From: Hyphomicrobiales bacterium
GTDB taxonomy: Bacteria; Pseudomonadota; Alphaproteobacteria; Rhizobiales; NORP267
Direction of reading: 5' to 3'
Assembly (NCBI GenBank): GCA_021775875.1
Contig: JAJFHA010000021.1
Span: forward strand, 1-37,109
DNA length: 37,109 nt
Part shown: piece after piece, positions 1-9,301 of the stretch
How the letters are laid out: each line of letters starts with the position of its first letter
Numbering within the stretch: position 1 is the stretch's first letter
Notes under the pieces: generated by a model
The model's database searches: none
What the model was told of the DNA's origin: nothing
What the model saw: only the letters and a program-made list of their open reading frames with translations
Position numbers and translations under genes: made by a program

Positions 1-141
1 GAGATGGTTATGCCCGGCGACAATTGCGCGGTTGAGGTTGAACTGATTGTACCGATCGCCATGGAGGAGAAGCTGCGCTTCGCCATCCGTGAAGGCGGCC
101 GCACAGTCGGCGCCGGCGTCGTTGCAGGCATTATTGAGTAA
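1..141 (+). CDS. tuf: Elongation factor Tu, C-terminal end
   Basis: The window opens inside this gene; only the last 46 residues and the TAA stop are present. EF-Tu carries aminoacyl-tRNA to the ribosome as a GTP complex. The visible part is the last strands of beta-barrel domain 3, with the family-typical acidic-hydrophobic stretch ([20 protein letters not shown]) followed by GRTVGAGVV, and it ends in GIIE. It lies directly upstream of rpsJ, the usual arrangement at the head of the S10 operon in proteobacteria. A terminator-like hairpin separates the two genes. The match to EF-Tu is close to certain even from this fragment. Confidence 0.97.
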   Translation, partial: EMVMPGDNCAVEVELIVPIAMEEKLRFAIREGGRTVGAGVVAGIIE

Positions 142-156
142 CTGAACCAGAAATTG

Positions 157-181
157 TGCGCCTTGGTAGGCGCATTTTTTT
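157..181 (+). terminator. Terminator-like hairpin between tuf and rpsJ
   Basis: A six-base stem TGCGCC (157-162) and GGCGCA (169-174) with loop TTGGTA is followed at once by seven T residues (175-181). This has the form of an intrinsic terminator for the tuf transcript. It lies only 15 bases before the rpsJ start, so it may be an attenuator that sets how much transcription passes from the str-type operon into the ribosomal cluster rather than a full stop. No convincing separate promoter for rpsJ can be seen between it and the gene. Confidence 0.7.
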
Positions 182-196
182 GCCAGAGGCAAACTT

Positions 197-505
197 ATGA
201 ACGCACAGAATATTCGAATTCGGCTCAAGGCTTTCGATCATCGAATTCTCGATGTCTCGACCCGCGAAATCGTCAGTACAGCGAAACGTACTGGTGCGCA
301 GGTGCGTGGTCCGATTCCTTTGCCGACACGGATCGAACGGTTTACAGTTAACCGCTCGCCCCATATCGACAAGAAAAGCCGCGAGCAATTCGAAATTCGC
401 ACGCACAAACGTTTGCTGGACATTATTGACCCCACACCTCAAACCGTGGACGCGCTGATGAAGCTCGACCTGGCCGCCGGTGTAGACGTCGAAATCAAGC
501 TTTAA
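197..505 (+). CDS. rpsJ: 30S ribosomal protein S10
   Basis: The protein has 102 residues, the usual length for S10. It sits in the head of the small subunit and, in other bacteria, also acts with NusB in antitermination. The sequence has the conserved N-terminal [14 protein letters not shown] strand-helix, the central basic loop region ([26 protein letters not shown]) and the typical C-terminal AGVDVEIKL. The ATG is preceded by AGAGG at 185-189. It is the first gene of the S10 operon here, with rplC following after 24 bases. Confidence 0.98.
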   Translation: MNAQNIRIRLKAFDHRILDVSTREIVSTAKRTGAQVRGPIPLPTRIERFTVNRSPHIDKKSREQFEIRTHKRLLDIIDPTPQTVDALMKLDLAAGVDVEIKL

Positions 506-529
506 TTCAATTCGGGAGAGGGCTGCGTC

Positions 530-1348
530 ATGCGCTCTGGAGTGATAACGCAAAAGGTCGGGATGACCAGGATATTTACGGATGCCGGTGAGCATATACC
601 GGTGACCGTCCTGAAACTCGACAATTGCCAGGTTGTTGGTCATATGACTGATGATAAAAATGGATATACGGCCCTGCAATTGGGAGTTGGTTCACGCAAA
701 GCCAAAAATGTTACGCGCGCTGTGCGCGGACATTTTGCGGCAGCGAAGGTTGAGCCAAAACGCAAACTTGCAGAGTTTCGTGTTAGCGCAGACAATTTGA
801 TTTCGGTTGGTGCCGAAATCACGGCTGATCATTATGTACCTGGTCAGTTTGTTGATGCGACAGGGATCACCCAGGGTAAGGGTTTTGCTGGTGCGATGAA
901 GCGGCACAACTTTGGCGGCTTGCGTGCTACTCATGGTATTTCGATCTCGCACAGAAGCCATGGTTCGACTGGGAACAGTCAGGATCCGGGTAAAGTTTTC
1001 AAAGGCAAGAAAATGGCTGGCCACATGGGCGATGTTCGTGTGACGACACAAAATCTTGTGATTGTGAAAACTGATATCGACCGTGGCCTGATCATGGTCA
1101 AGGGTGCAATCCCAGGCTCCAAGGGCGGTTGGGTATTTTTGAACGATGCTGTTAAAAAGGCTGTGCCGGATGAGGCGCCAACACCGGGCGCTTTCCGAAT
1201 GGCTGATGAAGAGAAAGCGGCTGAGGTTTCGGAAGATCAAGTAGAAGAAACGGTAGTTGAAACGGAAGCCGAAGCGCCGGTTGCTGAAGCTGCTCCGGAA
1301 GCATCTAAAGATGATGCTGGCGATGCGCCAGAAAAAGGAGACGCATAA
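530..1348 (+). CDS. rplC: 50S ribosomal protein L3 with long acidic tail
   Basis: L3 is an early-assembly protein of the large subunit whose central extension reaches towards the peptidyl transferase centre. The 272-residue product begins [16 protein letters not shown] and has the conserved [15 protein letters not shown] and [25 protein letters not shown] segments. Residues from about 222 to the end form an Ala/Glu-rich acidic extension absent from short L3 proteins such as that of E. coli (209 residues). Longer tails occur in alphaproteobacterial L3, but this one is long. The stop overlaps the rplD start by one base (TAATG), indicating translational coupling. GGGAGAGGG lies upstream of the start. 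Confidence 0.97.
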   Translation: MRSGVITQKVGMTRIFTDAGEHIPVTVLKLDNCQVVGHMTDDKNGYTALQLGVGSRKAKNVTRAVRGHFAAAKVEPKRKLAEFRVSADNLISVGAEITADHYVPGQFVDATGITQGKGFAGAMKRHNFGGLRATHGISISHRSHGSTGNSQDPGKVFKGKKMAGHMGDVRVTTQNLVIVKTDIDRGLIMVKGAIPGSKGGWVFLNDAVKKAVPDEAPTPGAFRMADEEKAAEVSEDQVEETVVETEAEAPVAEAAPEASKDDAGDAPEKGDA

Positions 1349-1968
1349 TGGAATTGCAGATCTCCACAATTGAAGGCAAAAAATCGGGTTCCGTGAAAGT
1401 GTCTGACGGCGTTTTCGGACTGGAGCCACGTGCTGATATTCTTCACCGCATGGTGCGGTACCAGTTGGCCAAGCGCCAGCAGGGTAGCCATGCCACGAAG
1501 GGGCGGTCCGAGATTTCCCTGACGGGTGCCAAATTCGGCAACCAGAAGGGTGGCGGGCGTGCCCGTCACGGGTCACGGCGTTCGAACATATTTGTTGGCG
1601 GTGGCAAGGCCCACGGCCCAGTTCAACATAGCCATGCGATTGCGTTGCCGAAAAAGGTTCGGGCACTTGCGTTGCGGCACGCGCTTTCGGCCAAAGCGAA
1701 ATCTGGTGATCTGGTTGTCCTCAAAGACGTCAAGATCAAGGAAGCAAAGACCAAGTCTCTTCAGGCTAATTTTGAGAAGCTTGGTCTTGGGTCCGCGCTG
1801 ATTATTGATGGTGCCGAGATTGAAAATAATTTTCGTCTCGCTGCCAAGAACATTCCGTTGGTCAATGTGCTTCCGGTGCAGGGTATCAACGTCTATGACA
1901 TTCTGCGCAGCGACAAACTGGTCCTCACCACGGCCGCAATCGAAGCCCTGGAGGAACGGTTCAAATGA
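1348..1968 (+). CDS. rplD: 50S ribosomal protein L4
   Basis: The 206-residue protein matches L4, which lines the peptide exit tunnel with its long internal loop and in gammaproteobacteria autoregulates the S10 operon. The loop is recognisable from [20 protein letters not shown] through [24 protein letters not shown]. The C-terminal Rossmann-like part includes [22 protein letters not shown]. It is coupled to rplC upstream (one-base overlap) and to rplW downstream (ATGA, four-base overlap). I saw no leader resembling the E. coli L4 feedback target upstream of rpsJ. Confidence 0.97.
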   Translation: MELQISTIEGKKSGSVKVSDGVFGLEPRADILHRMVRYQLAKRQQGSHATKGRSEISLTGAKFGNQKGGGRARHGSRRSNIFVGGGKAHGPVQHSHAIALPKKVRALALRHALSAKAKSGDLVVLKDVKIKEAKTKSLQANFEKLGLGSALIIDGAEIENNFRLAAKNIPLVNVLPVQGINVYDILRSDKLVLTTAAIEALEERFK

Positions 1969-2258
1969 TGAATGTTTCGCATTACGACGTTATCGTCGCT
2001 CCGGTCATCACGGAGAAATCCACGATGGCCTCAGAGTCGAACCAGGTGGTTTTTCGGGTGGCAAAGACTGCCAGCAAGCCGCAGATCAAAGCAGCTGTCG
2101 AAGCGTTGTTCGATGTCAAAGTGAAGGCAGTGAACACCCTTGTTCGCAAGGGCAAAGTCAAGCGTTTTCGTGGGCATCGTGGTCGTCAAAGTGATTTCAA
2201 AAATGCAATCGTCACCCTCGAAGAGGGCCAATCGATTGACGTGGCAACCGGGCTTTAG
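1965..2258 (+). CDS. rplW: 50S ribosomal protein L23
   Basis: L23 sits at the tunnel exit, where trigger factor and SRP dock. The 97-residue protein shows the family pattern: [18 protein letters not shown] near the N-terminus, the helix that follows ([31 protein letters not shown]) and a basic loop [24 protein letters not shown]. Two consecutive ATG codons are possible starts (1965 and 1968). The first overlaps the rplD stop and is taken here. Confidence 0.97.
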   Translation: MMNVSHYDVIVAPVITEKSTMASESNQVVFRVAKTASKPQIKAAVEALFDVKVKAVNTLVRKGKVKRFRGHRGRQSDFKNAIVTLEEGQSIDVATGL

Positions 2259-2288
2259 GGCGCGGCACAGGTTAACAGGCAAAAGAGC

Positions 2289-3131
2289 ATGGCATTAAAA
2301 TCATATAAGCCGACGTCTCCGGGACAACGCAGCCTCGTGCTGGTTGACCGCTCTCACCTCTGGAAGGGTGGGCCGGTCAAGACGTTGACTGAAGGTCTTC
2401 AGGGAAGCGGCGGGCGTAACAACCATGGCCGGGTTACCGCGCGCAGGCGTGGTGGTGGGCACAAGCGCTCCTATCGGATCATCGATTTCAAACGTCGGAA
2501 ATTTGATATTCCTGGCACCGTTGAGCGCCTTGAATATGACCCGAACCGGACTGCATTCATTGCGCTGCTGCGTTACGAAGACGGCGAACTGGCATATATC
2601 CTGGCACCTCAGCGGATTCAGGTTGGTGATGTAGTGATTTCCGGCGAACAGGTTGACGTGAAGCCTGGTAACGCGATGCCGCTTTCAAGTATTCCGATCG
2701 GTACTGTGATCCACAATATCGAGATGAAGGCAGGCAAGGGCGGTCAGATTGCTCGCGCCGCCGGCACCTACGCCCAGTTGGTTGGCCGCGACTCCGGTTA
2801 CGCCATTCTGCGGCTCAATTCCGGAGAGCAGCGTCTTGTGCGCGCCGAATGTCTGGCGACCATTGGTGCTGTGTCTAATCCTGACAACTCAAACATCACA
2901 ATCGGTAAAGCTGGACGTAACCGTTGGCTCGGTCGCAGGCCGTCTGTTCGTGGTGTTGCCATGAACCCGGTTGACCATCCACATGGTGGTGGCGAAGGAC
3001 GTACATCTGGTGGCCGGCATCCGGTTACACCATGGGGCAAGCCAACCAAGGGCAAACGCACCCGTAGTAATAAATCAACAGACAAATTCATTGTTCGCAG
3101 TCGTCATCTGCGCAAGAAAAGAAGAAGGTAG
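2289..3131 (+). CDS. rplB: 50S ribosomal protein L2
   Basis: L2 is one of the largest 23S rRNA-binding proteins and is needed for subunit joining and peptidyl transfer. The 280 residues begin [17 protein letters not shown]. They contain the RNA-binding segment [20 protein letters not shown] and the C-terminal motif [21 protein letters not shown], which includes the conserved histidine of the HPHGGGEG signature. It ends in a very basic tail with RKKRRR. The spacing from rplW is 30 bases, and the Shine-Dalgarno match is weak (AAAAGAG). Confidence 0.98.
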   Translation: MALKSYKPTSPGQRSLVLVDRSHLWKGGPVKTLTEGLQGSGGRNNHGRVTARRRGGGHKRSYRIIDFKRRKFDIPGTVERLEYDPNRTAFIALLRYEDGELAYILAPQRIQVGDVVISGEQVDVKPGNAMPLSSIPIGTVIHNIEMKAGKGGQIARAAGTYAQLVGRDSGYAILRLNSGEQRLVRAECLATIGAVSNPDNSNITIGKAGRNRWLGRRPSVRGVAMNPVDHPHGGGEGRTSGGRHPVTPWGKPTKGKRTRSNKSTDKFIVRSRHLRKKRRR

Positions 3132-3137
3132 TCAGCA

Positions 3138-3416
3138 GTGTCACGATCAACCTGGAAGGGCCCGTTCATCGATGGCTACCTTTTGAAAAAGGTAGACGCA
3201 GCGCGTGAATCAGGGCGTAAGGATGTCATCAAGATCTGGAGCCGTCGCTCTACGATCCTGCCTCAATTCGTGGGGCTTACTTTCGGTGTTTACAACGGAC
3301 GCAAGCACATTCCTGTGCTGGTTACTGAAGATATGATCGGTCACAAGTTTGGCGAATTTTCGCCAACCCGGACCTATTATGGTCATACCTCAGACAAGAA
3401 ATCGCGGAGGGTCTGA
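3138..3416 (+). CDS. rpsS: 30S ribosomal protein S19
   Basis: S19 is a small-subunit head protein contacting S13 and the A-site finger bridge. The 92 residues start from GTG ([15 protein letters not shown], the standard alphaproteobacterial N-terminus). They include [24 protein letters not shown] and the signature [15 protein letters not shown]. It follows rplB after six bases and is followed by rplV after two, so the three genes are tightly packed. Confidence 0.97.
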   Translation: MSRSTWKGPFIDGYLLKKVDAARESGRKDVIKIWSRRSTILPQFVGLTFGVYNGRKHIPVLVTEDMIGHKFGEFSPTRTYYGHTSDKKSRRV

Positions 3417-3418
3417 TC

Positions 3419-3799
3419 ATGGGTAAAGCTTCCCGGGAAAGGTCCCTGGCGGACAACGAGGCCAAGGCGGTCAATCGTATGTTGCGTGTTAGTCCTCAAA
3501 AATTGAATCTGGTCGCGCAGGCAATTCGCGGCAAGAAAGCTAGTCAGGCGCTTGCTGACCTTACTTTTCTGCGCAAGAGAATCGCGACTGACGTAAAGAA
3601 AACACTCGAATCCGCGATTGCAAACGCGGAAAACAACCATGATCTGGATGTTGATGATCTGGTGGTATCGGAAGCCTATGTGGGCAAAAACCTGGTGCTG
3701 AAACGTGGTCGGCCTCGTGCGCGCGGTCGCTACGGCAAGATTTTGAAGCCATTCGCGCAGATCACGATTGTGGTTCGCCAAGTTGAGGAGACTGCCTGA
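3419..3799 (+). CDS. rplV: 50S ribosomal protein L22
   Basis: L22 forms part of the exit tunnel with L4, and its beta-hairpin is a macrolide-resistance site. The 126-residue protein contains the family core [22 protein letters not shown], the helix [20 protein letters not shown], and the hairpin region [25 protein letters not shown]. The stop overlaps the rpsC start by one base (TGATG). Confidence 0.97.
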   Translation: MGKASRERSLADNEAKAVNRMLRVSPQKLNLVAQAIRGKKASQALADLTFLRKRIATDVKKTLESAIANAENNHDLDVDDLVVSEAYVGKNLVLKRGRPRARGRYGKILKPFAQITIVVRQVEETA

Positions 3800-4503
3800 T
3801 GGGACAAAAGATTAATCCAGTCGGTTTCAGACTTGGGATCAACCGGACCTGGGATTCTCGCTGGTACGCTGATGGGGATTATCGGGAGCTGCTCGGTGAA
3901 GACATGAATATCCGCAAGTTTCTGCTCGAAGAGTTGAAGCAAGCTGGTGTTTCCAAGATTGTTATCGAACGGCCTCATCGCAAATGTCGGGTGACGGTCC
4001 ATTCGGCCCGCCCAGGTATTGTGATCGGCAAGAAGGGCGCGGATATCGAAAAATTGCGTCGCAGCATTGCCCGGCTAACTGAAAGCGAAGTGCATATCAA
4101 CATCGTTGAAGTGCGAAAGCCTGAGGTTGATGCCAAGCTTGTAGCTGACAATATCGCTCATCAGCTGGTACGTCGTATTGCATTCCGTCGGGCCATGAAG
4201 CGGGCGGTTCAATCCGCCATCCGGCTCGGGGCTCTGGGTATACGAATTAATTGTGGTGGACGTCTTGGCGGTGCCGAAATCGCTCGTACCGAATGGTACC
4301 ATGAAGGCCGGGTGCCGCTGCACACGCTTCGTGCCGATATCGATTACGGTGAAAGCACAGCCCACACAGCTTATGGTACGTGCGGCATTAAGGTTTGGAT
4401 TTTCAAGGGCGAAATCATGGAACATGATCCGATGGCCCATGAAAAGCGCGCGCTTGATGTAATGAATACTGGTGGTGGTCGGAAACAACGCCAAAATGCC
4501 TAA
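3799..4503 (+). CDS. rpsC: 30S ribosomal protein S3
   Basis: S3 lies at the mRNA entry tunnel, where it contributes to helicase activity. The 234 residues begin [14 protein letters not shown]. The KH domain has the signature [21 protein letters not shown]. The C-terminal domain has [23 protein letters not shown] and [15 protein letters not shown]. The end is a basic tail. Coupled to rplV upstream; rplP follows after a 50-base gap. Confidence 0.98.
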   Translation: MGQKINPVGFRLGINRTWDSRWYADGDYRELLGEDMNIRKFLLEELKQAGVSKIVIERPHRKCRVTVHSARPGIVIGKKGADIEKLRRSIARLTESEVHINIVEVRKPEVDAKLVADNIAHQLVRRIAFRRAMKRAVQSAIRLGALGIRINCGGRLGGAEIARTEWYHEGRVPLHTLRADIDYGESTAHTAYGTCGIKVWIFKGEIMEHDPMAHEKRALDVMNTGGGRKQRQNA

Positions 4504-4553
4504 TCCAGGTATTGGTGCTTCGACAGATTTGATTGGAAGAAGAGATTTAGACA

Positions 4554-4973
4554 ATGCTGCAGCCAAAACGCACAAAATTCCGCAAGCAGCACAAAGGCCG
4601 CATTAAAGGTCTTGCCAAGGCGGGAACATCGCTCACGTTTGGTGCTTATGGCCTTAAAGCCGTGGAGCCGGAACGGATTACATCGCGCCAGATTGAAGCT
4701 GCGCGTCGTGCCATGACACGTCACATGAAGCGTGCCGGTCGGGTATGGATCAGAATTTTTCCGGATGTACCGGTTTCCAAGAAACCGATTGAAGTCCGGA
4801 TGGGTAAAGGTAAGGGGACGCCGGAATTTTGGGTTGCACGCGTGCGGCCTGGGCGGATCATGTTCGAGATAGATGGTGTAACGGCTGATGTTGCAAAAGA
4901 AGCTTTAATGCTTGCGGCTGCCAAACTACCGATTAAAACCCGCGTCGTTATGCGGTTGGGCGAAGGCCAATAG
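4554..4973 (+). CDS. rplP: 50S ribosomal protein L16
   Basis: L16 organises the A-site region of the large subunit. The 139-residue product begins [19 protein letters not shown] and includes the conserved [25 protein letters not shown] and the segment [23 protein letters not shown], which contains the arginine that is hydroxylated in some bacteria. It is preceded by a purine-rich GAAGAAGAGA. Length and sequence are ordinary for the family. Confidence 0.98.
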   Translation: MLQPKRTKFRKQHKGRIKGLAKAGTSLTFGAYGLKAVEPERITSRQIEAARRAMTRHMKRAGRVWIRIFPDVPVSKKPIEVRMGKGKGTPEFWVARVRPGRIMFEIDGVTADVAKEALMLAAAKLPIKTRVVMRLGEGQ

Positions 4974-4999
4974 GTTCAGCGCCGGTACGGAGAGAATTG

Positions 5000-5218
5000 A
5001 TGAAAGCGCAAGATATCAGAGATTTGTCGGTCGATCAGCTTGATGACAAGCTGGTTGAATTGAAGAAGGAGCAATTCAACCTGCGCTTTCAGAAAGCAAC
5101 CGGTCAATTGGAAAACACCGCCCGCGTACGGCAGGTCCGCAAGGATATTGCCCGCGTGCGCACCATCGCCGTTGAAAAACAGGCGCAACAGAAATCGGCC
5201 GAACCGGCCAAGTCCTGA
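5000..5218 (+). CDS. rpmC: 50S ribosomal protein L29
   Basis: L29 is a two-helix protein beside the tunnel exit. With the start set at ATG 5000 the product has 72 residues, beginning [33 protein letters not shown] three bases earlier would add one methionine, but GGAGAG at 4989-4994 is spaced correctly for ATG 5000. The family hallmark [26 protein letters not shown] is present. The C-terminal ten or so residues ([13 protein letters not shown]) are a low-complexity extension. Confidence 0.96.
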   Translation: MKAQDIRDLSVDQLDDKLVELKKEQFNLRFQKATGQLENTARVRQVRKDIARVRTIAVEKQAQQKSAEPAKS

Positions 5219-5229
5219 GGAAGAACGAT

Positions 5230-5475
5230 ATGCCTAAGCGAATGCTCCAGGGCGTTGTAACGAGCGACAAACAAGACAAGACGGTGATCGTTCTTGTAGA
5301 GCGGCGGTTTACGCATCCGCTTCTCAAGAAGACTGTTCGCCGGAGGAAAAAATATCATGCCCATGATGCTGAAAACAGCCGCAAGGTTGGGGACCAGGTC
5401 TGGATTGAAGAAAGTGCACCCATCTCAAAGAACAAGAGATGGATTGTGGTGAATAATGAAAGTGCTGCCAGCTAG
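5230..5475 (+). CDS. rpsQ: 30S ribosomal protein S17
   Basis: S17 is an OB-fold primary binding protein of 16S rRNA. The 81 residues begin [21 protein letters not shown] and contain the family signature [26 protein letters not shown]. In E. coli this is the last gene of the S10 operon. A hairpin with a T-run follows in this window at the same boundary, although the genes continue in the same direction. Confidence 0.97.
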   Translation: MPKRMLQGVVTSDKQDKTVIVLVERRFTHPLLKKTVRRRKKYHAHDAENSRKVGDQVWIEESAPISKNKRWIVVNNESAAS

Positions 5476-5485
5476 GCTTGCAGCG

Positions 5486-5511
5486 GGACCTTTTACAGGG
5501 TCCGATTTTTT
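5486..5511 (+). terminator. Weak hairpin plus T-run between rpsQ and rplN
   Basis: GGACC (5486-5490) can pair with GGTCC (5499-5503), leaving an eight-base loop. Then come GA and six T residues (5506-5511). The five-base stem is short, so termination would be partial at best. Its place is exactly the border between the S10 and spc operons of E. coli, which makes an attenuator or relic operon end plausible. The rplN start is 14 bases further on. Confidence 0.45.
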
Positions 5512-5524
5512 GGAGTGATCTGAC

Positions 5525-5893
5525 ATGATTCAGATGCAGACCAATCTGGATGTGGCCGATAATTCGGGCGCCAAACGTGTGCAGTGCATCAAGGTTCTTG
5601 GTGGCTCGAAGCGGAAATATGCCAGGGTTGGCGACTTGATTGTTGTATCGATCAAGGAAGCTGCCCCTCGTGGCCGGGTTAAAAAGGGTGAAGTTATGCG
5701 CGCCGTTGTTGTGCGTACAGCCAAAGACATCCGCCGCGCCGATGGCAGTGTTATCCGGTTTGACAGCAACGCCGCCGTTCTGGTCAACAACCAGGGCGAG
5801 CCAATTGGCACCCGTATTTTTGGCCCTGTGACGCGCGAATTGCGGTTCCGGAACCAGATGAAAATCGTATCGCTTGCGCCGGAGGTTCTGTAA
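5525..5893 (+). CDS. rplN: 50S ribosomal protein L14
   Basis: L14 is at the subunit interface and is the binding site of the silencing factor RsfS. The 122-residue protein is typical in length. It begins [27 protein letters not shown] and contains the family signature with [18 protein letters not shown] and the C-terminal [12 protein letters not shown]. It would be the first gene of the spc-type segment. The stop overlaps the rplX start by one base (TAATG). Confidence 0.98.
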   Translation: MIQMQTNLDVADNSGAKRVQCIKVLGGSKRKYARVGDLIVVSIKEAAPRGRVKKGEVMRAVVVRTAKDIRRADGSVIRFDSNAAVLVNNQGEPIGTRIFGPVTRELRFRNQMKIVSLAPEVL

Positions 5894-6210
5894 TGGCGTC
5901 AAAGATTAAAAAGGGTGACAAGGTTGTTGTCCTCACCGGTCGCGACAAGGGCCGGTCGGGCGACGTGCTTAAGGTCATTCCCAGTGAGAACCGGGCCATT
6001 GTTCAGGGCATCAACATGGTGAAACGTCACCAGCGTCAGACCCCGAACGAAGAAGGTGGAATTATCAACAAGGAAGCCCCGTTGCATATGTCGAATCTTG
6101 CTATTGCCGATCCCAAAGACGGCAAGCCGACACGGGTTGGGTTTCAGACACTCAAAGATGGCCGCAAGGTAAGAGTTGCCAAGCGGTCAGGAGAAACGAT
6201 CGATGGCTGA
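5893..6210 (+). CDS. rplX: 50S ribosomal protein L24
   Basis: L24 initiates large-subunit assembly and lies near the tunnel exit. The 105 residues have the KOW motif at the N-terminus ([25 protein letters not shown]) followed by [13 protein letters not shown] and [17 protein letters not shown], all standard. It overlaps rplN by one base and rplE by eight. Confidence 0.97.
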   Translation: MASKIKKGDKVVVLTGRDKGRSGDVLKVIPSENRAIVQGINMVKRHQRQTPNEEGGIINKEAPLHMSNLAIADPKDGKPTRVGFQTLKDGRKVRVAKRSGETIDG

Positions 6211-6760
6211 TACAGAATTTGAGCCGCGTCTGAAGCTGCATTACAACGATGTTGTACGTGCCAAGATGCTTGAAGAATATAAATATACCAACCCGATGGA
6301 AGTGCCGCGGCTCGATAAGGTCGTGCTCAATATGGGGCTTGGTGAGGGGACGCAGGACCGTAAAGCAGTTGAGAAAGCTGCCGAGCAACTGACCCTGATT
6401 GCTGGCCAGAAGGCACAGGTCACAATCGCCAGAAAATCAATCGCGACGTTCAAGTTGCGCGACGGTATGGCGATCGGTGCCAAGGTCACACTCCGCAATA
6501 TGCGGATGTATGATTTCATCGACCGATTGGTAACAATCGCATTGCCGCGTGTTCGTGACTTTCGCGGGTTGAAGAATAACAGTTTTGACGGTCGCGGAAA
6601 TTATGCCCTTGGGATCAAGGAACATATCGTGTTTCCGGAAATCAACTACGACAATATAGACTCGATCATGGGTTTTGATGTTGTGATTTGTACGACCGCA
6701 AAATCAGATGATGAAGCACGTACGCTTTTGAAAGAATTGAATTTTCCGTTCCGCCAATAG
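6203..6760 (+). CDS. rplE: 50S ribosomal protein L5
   Basis: L5 binds 5S rRNA in the central protuberance and contacts P-site tRNA. The start is set at ATG 6203 (185 residues, [16 protein letters not shown]). A TTG at 6176 in the same frame would add nine residues inside rplX, but AGGAGA at 6189-6194 fits the ATG. Conserved parts include [42 protein letters not shown] and [18 protein letters not shown]. It overlaps rplX by eight bases. Confidence 0.97.
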   Translation: MADTEFEPRLKLHYNDVVRAKMLEEYKYTNPMEVPRLDKVVLNMGLGEGTQDRKAVEKAAEQLTLIAGQKAQVTIARKSIATFKLRDGMAIGAKVTLRNMRMYDFIDRLVTIALPRVRDFRGLKNNSFDGRGNYALGIKEHIVFPEINYDNIDSIMGFDVVICTTAKSDDEARTLLKELNFPFRQ

Positions 6761-6787
6761 GGGCAGATCGGGACAAGGAGACCGTTA

Positions 6788-7093
6788 ATGGCTAAGAAAA
6801 GTGCAGTTGAGCGAGATCTGAAACGGCGCAAGATGGAAACGCAATTTGCGTCTCGTCGTGCGCGCCTGAAGGCGATTTCGCGCAATAAGGGAGCCTCTAT
6901 GGAAGAGCGTTTCAAGGCACAATTGGATTTGGCAGCTTTGCCAAGAAATTCATCACCTTCACGCAAGAGAAATCGTTGCGTGCTGACCGGGCGACCGCGT
7001 GCCTATTACCGTAAAGTCGGTATGTCGCGCATCGCACTCCGGGATATGGCCTCCAAAGGTCTGATCCCGGGCATGGTCAAGGCGAGCTGGTAA
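6788..7093 (+). CDS. rpsN: 30S ribosomal protein S14, zinc-free form
   Basis: S14 is in the head of the small subunit near the A site. The 101-residue protein is the long form without CxxC zinc motifs; only one cysteine is present, in [23 protein letters not shown]. It begins [16 protein letters not shown]. This form is normal for proteobacteria. It is preceded by AAGGAG at about 6775-6780. Confidence 0.97.
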   Translation: MAKKSAVERDLKRRKMETQFASRRARLKAISRNKGASMEERFKAQLDLAALPRNSSPSRKRNRCVLTGRPRAYYRKVGMSRIALRDMASKGLIPGMVKASW

Positions 7094-7104
7094 GGAGAAG
7101 CCGA

Positions 7105-7503
7105 ATGTCGATCAACGATCCACTTGGCGATATGCTGACCCGTATCCGCAACGGGCAAATGCGGAAAAAATCGAGTGTGCTGTCACCGGCATCAAAACTT
7201 CGGGTGATGGTCCTGGATGTGCTCAAGGACGAAGGCTATATCCGTGGCTATACCCGCACAGATTTTGATGGCGGCAAGGCAGAGCTGGATATCGAACTGA
7301 AATATTTTGATGGCGAGCCCGTCATTCAGGAAATACAGCGGGTCTCAAAACCAGGCCGTCGGGTTTATTCATCAGCCAGCAGTTTGCCCGTAGTGGCCAG
7401 CGGACTGGGTGTCTCGATCGTCTCAACGCCGCAAGGTGTTATGGCTGATCATCAGGCACGTGAAAATAATGTGGGCGGAGAGGTGCTTTGCCGGATCTTC
7501 TGA
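7105..7503 (+). CDS. rpsH: 30S ribosomal protein S8
   Basis: S8 binds the central domain of 16S rRNA and in E. coli represses the spc operon by binding the rplE leader. The 132 residues begin [19 protein letters not shown]. They contain the family C-terminal signature [25 protein letters not shown] looked for an S8-like feedback site around the rplX/rplE junction but could not identify one by eye. Confidence 0.97.
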   Translation: MSINDPLGDMLTRIRNGQMRKKSSVLSPASKLRVMVLDVLKDEGYIRGYTRTDFDGGKAELDIELKYFDGEPVIQEIQRVSKPGRRVYSSASSLPVVASGLGVSIVSTPQGVMADHQARENNVGGEVLCRIF

Positions 7504-7536
7504 TTTGGTAGCGCTTAAACAGACTGGATTGAAACA

Positions 7537-8070
7537 ATGTCGCGTATCGGCAAACTACCAATAGGAATTCCCTCAGGCGTGACCGCTGAAATTGACGGAC
7601 AGCAGGTTCGTGTCAAAGGTCCGCGCGGAGAGGCGTCTATCGTTCTTGTCAATGAAGTAGTTGGCAAGATGGTGGATGACGGTATCAAAGTGGAACCGAT
7701 TGATGAATCGCAACGTTCGCGGGCCATGTGGGGTCTGTCGCGGACGCTTGTTTCCAATATTGTCGTTGGTGTCAGTGAAGGTTTCACCAAGACGTTGCAA
7801 ATTAACGGGGTGGGTTATCGTGCCCAGCTACAGGGCAAGACACTGCAATTGCTTTTAGGCTTTAGCCATGATGTGAATTATGCGATCCCTGATGATGTGA
7901 AAATTGATTGTCCGAGTCCGACCGAAATTATCGTATCAGGCAACGACAAACAGCGGGTTGGCCAGATAGCTGCCGAAATCCGCAGATACCGGCCGCCGGA
8001 GCCTTTCAAAGGCAAGGGCGTAAAATACAAAGACGAATATATCTTCCGGAAGGAAGGCAAGAAGAAATAA
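7537..8070 (+). CDS. rplF: 50S ribosomal protein L6
   Basis: L6 lies near the sarcin-ricin loop and the GTPase factor site. The 177-residue product begins [15 protein letters not shown]. It shows two repeats of the L6 fold and ends with the signature [25 protein letters not shown] (shortened here in description to the [11 protein letters not shown] motif). Ordinary for the family. It is separated from rpsH by 33 bases and from rplR by 12. Confidence 0.97.
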   Translation: MSRIGKLPIGIPSGVTAEIDGQQVRVKGPRGEASIVLVNEVVGKMVDDGIKVEPIDESQRSRAMWGLSRTLVSNIVVGVSEGFTKTLQINGVGYRAQLQGKTLQLLLGFSHDVNYAIPDDVKIDCPSPTEIIVSGNDKQRVGQIAAEIRRYRPPEPFKGKGVKYKDEYIFRKEGKKK

Positions 8071-8082
8071 CGGAGTGGCGGA

Positions 8083-8445
8083 ATGGCCAAGTATTTAAGT
8101 TCTTTCCAGAGACGCCAGCGTCGTATCAGACGTTCGGTGAAAATTGCGGGTGGCGGACGACCGAGGCTTACGGTCTTTCGTTCGAACGATCATATCTATG
8201 CTCAAGTGATTGATGACGGCGAGGGGAAAACCCTGGTTTCCGCTTCCAGTCTGGAAAAGGAATACCGGGAAAAATCCGGCGCGGGCAACAACAAAGATGC
8301 CGCTGCTGCGATTGGCAAACTGGTTGCTGAGCGTGCGAAGAAGGCAAAAATCAAGCAGGTTGTGTTTGACCGTAGTGGTTATCTCTATCATGGGCGCATC
8401 AAGGCGCTTGGGGATGCTGCACGCGAAGCGGGCCTGGAATTTTAG
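8083..8445 (+). CDS. rplR: 50S ribosomal protein L18
   Basis: L18 carries 5S rRNA into the large subunit together with L5. The 120 residues are usual for the family: [20 protein letters not shown], then [15 protein letters not shown], and the C-terminal [26 protein letters not shown]. It is followed after 41 bases by rpsE. Confidence 0.97.
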   Translation: MAKYLSSFQRRQRRIRRSVKIAGGGRPRLTVFRSNDHIYAQVIDDGEGKTLVSASSLEKEYREKSGAGNNKDAAAAIGKLVAERAKKAKIKQVVFDRSGYLYHGRIKALGDAAREAGLEF

Positions 8446-8486
8446 TAAACTGATATTTGAACAGATAGAGAAACGGCGAAAAGTTT

Positions 8487-9059
8487 ATGGCTGAACGCAA
8501 TCCACAGAGAGGCCGGCCCCAAAGAGACCGGCAGGAACGTGACAGCGAGTTTGTTGACAAGCTCGTTCACATAAATCGCGTCGCCAAGGTGGTGAAGGGC
8601 GGTCGTCGTTTTGGTTTTGCAGCACTTGTTGTTGTGGGTGATCAAAAGGGGCGTGTCGGCTTTGGTCATGGCAAGGCGCGGGAAGTGCCGGAAGCTATCC
8701 GCAAGGCGACCGAAGCTGCGAAACGCACGTTTATTCACGTTCCGTTGCGCGAAGGCCGGACTTTGCATCATGATGTGGAAGGTCGTCACGGTGCTGGTAA
8801 AGTATTGTTGCGGGCAGCGCCTGCCGGTACCGGCATTATTGCCGGTGGTCCGATGCGTGCTGTCTTTGAGACCATGGGCATCCAGGATGTTGTTGCCAAA
8901 TCAATCGGCTCATCGAACCCTTACAACATGGTGCGGGCGACATTTGATGCGCTTACCCATGGGGACAGCCCGAAGGGTGTTGCAGCACGCCGGGGACTGA
9001 AAATCAGTTCGTTGCAAGCGCGTCGCCAGGCGGCTGGTGTTACGCAGAATGAGGCTTAA
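8487..9059 (+). CDS. rpsE: 30S ribosomal protein S5
   Basis: S5 lies at the mRNA channel and affects decoding accuracy. The 190-residue protein begins with a basic, low-complexity extension ([19 protein letters not shown]) before the core. It has the double-stranded RNA-binding domain with [24 protein letters not shown] and the C-terminal domain with [18 protein letters not shown] and [16 protein letters not shown]. The length matches other alphaproteobacterial S5 proteins. Confidence 0.97.
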   Translation: MAERNPQRGRPQRDRQERDSEFVDKLVHINRVAKVVKGGRRFGFAALVVVGDQKGRVGFGHGKAREVPEAIRKATEAAKRTFIHVPLREGRTLHHDVEGRHGAGKVLLRAAPAGTGIIAGGPMRAVFETMGIQDVVAKSIGSSNPYNMVRATFDALTHGDSPKGVAARRGLKISSLQARRQAAGVTQNEA

Positions 9060-9083
9060 ACAGCCACTTAATTGGAGAATGAC

Positions 9084-9284
9084 ATGGCGACGAATAAATC
9101 CGCCAAGACAGTGATAGTTGAACAGATTGGCAGCCCGATACGGCGCCGGTCAGATCAACGCGCGACCCTGATCGGGCTTGGTCTTAACAAGATGCATCGC
9201 AAGCGTGAGCTTGAGGACACACCTGCCGTTCGCGGCATGATCAATAAAATTCATCACCTCGTTCGCGTTGTCGACGAGAGCTAG
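9084..9284 (+). CDS. rpmD: 50S ribosomal protein L30
   Basis: L30 is a small large-subunit protein. The 66 residues begin [19 protein letters not shown] and show the family pattern [20 protein letters not shown] and the C-terminal [16 protein letters not shown] 9084 is chosen over a TTG at 9072 because GGAG (9074-9077), correctly spaced for the ATG, lies inside the longer reading. Confidence 0.96.
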   Translation: MATNKSAKTVIVEQIGSPIRRRSDQRATLIGLGLNKMHRKRELEDTPAVRGMINKIHHLVRVVDES

Positions 9285-9301
9285 GTTGAAGGGAAAAGAA
9301 C

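Noticed and set aside
692-1666. Long minus-strand open frame (324 codons) opposite rplC and rplD
   Set aside because: Antisense to two certain ribosomal genes, no family resemblance, composition explained by their codon pattern.
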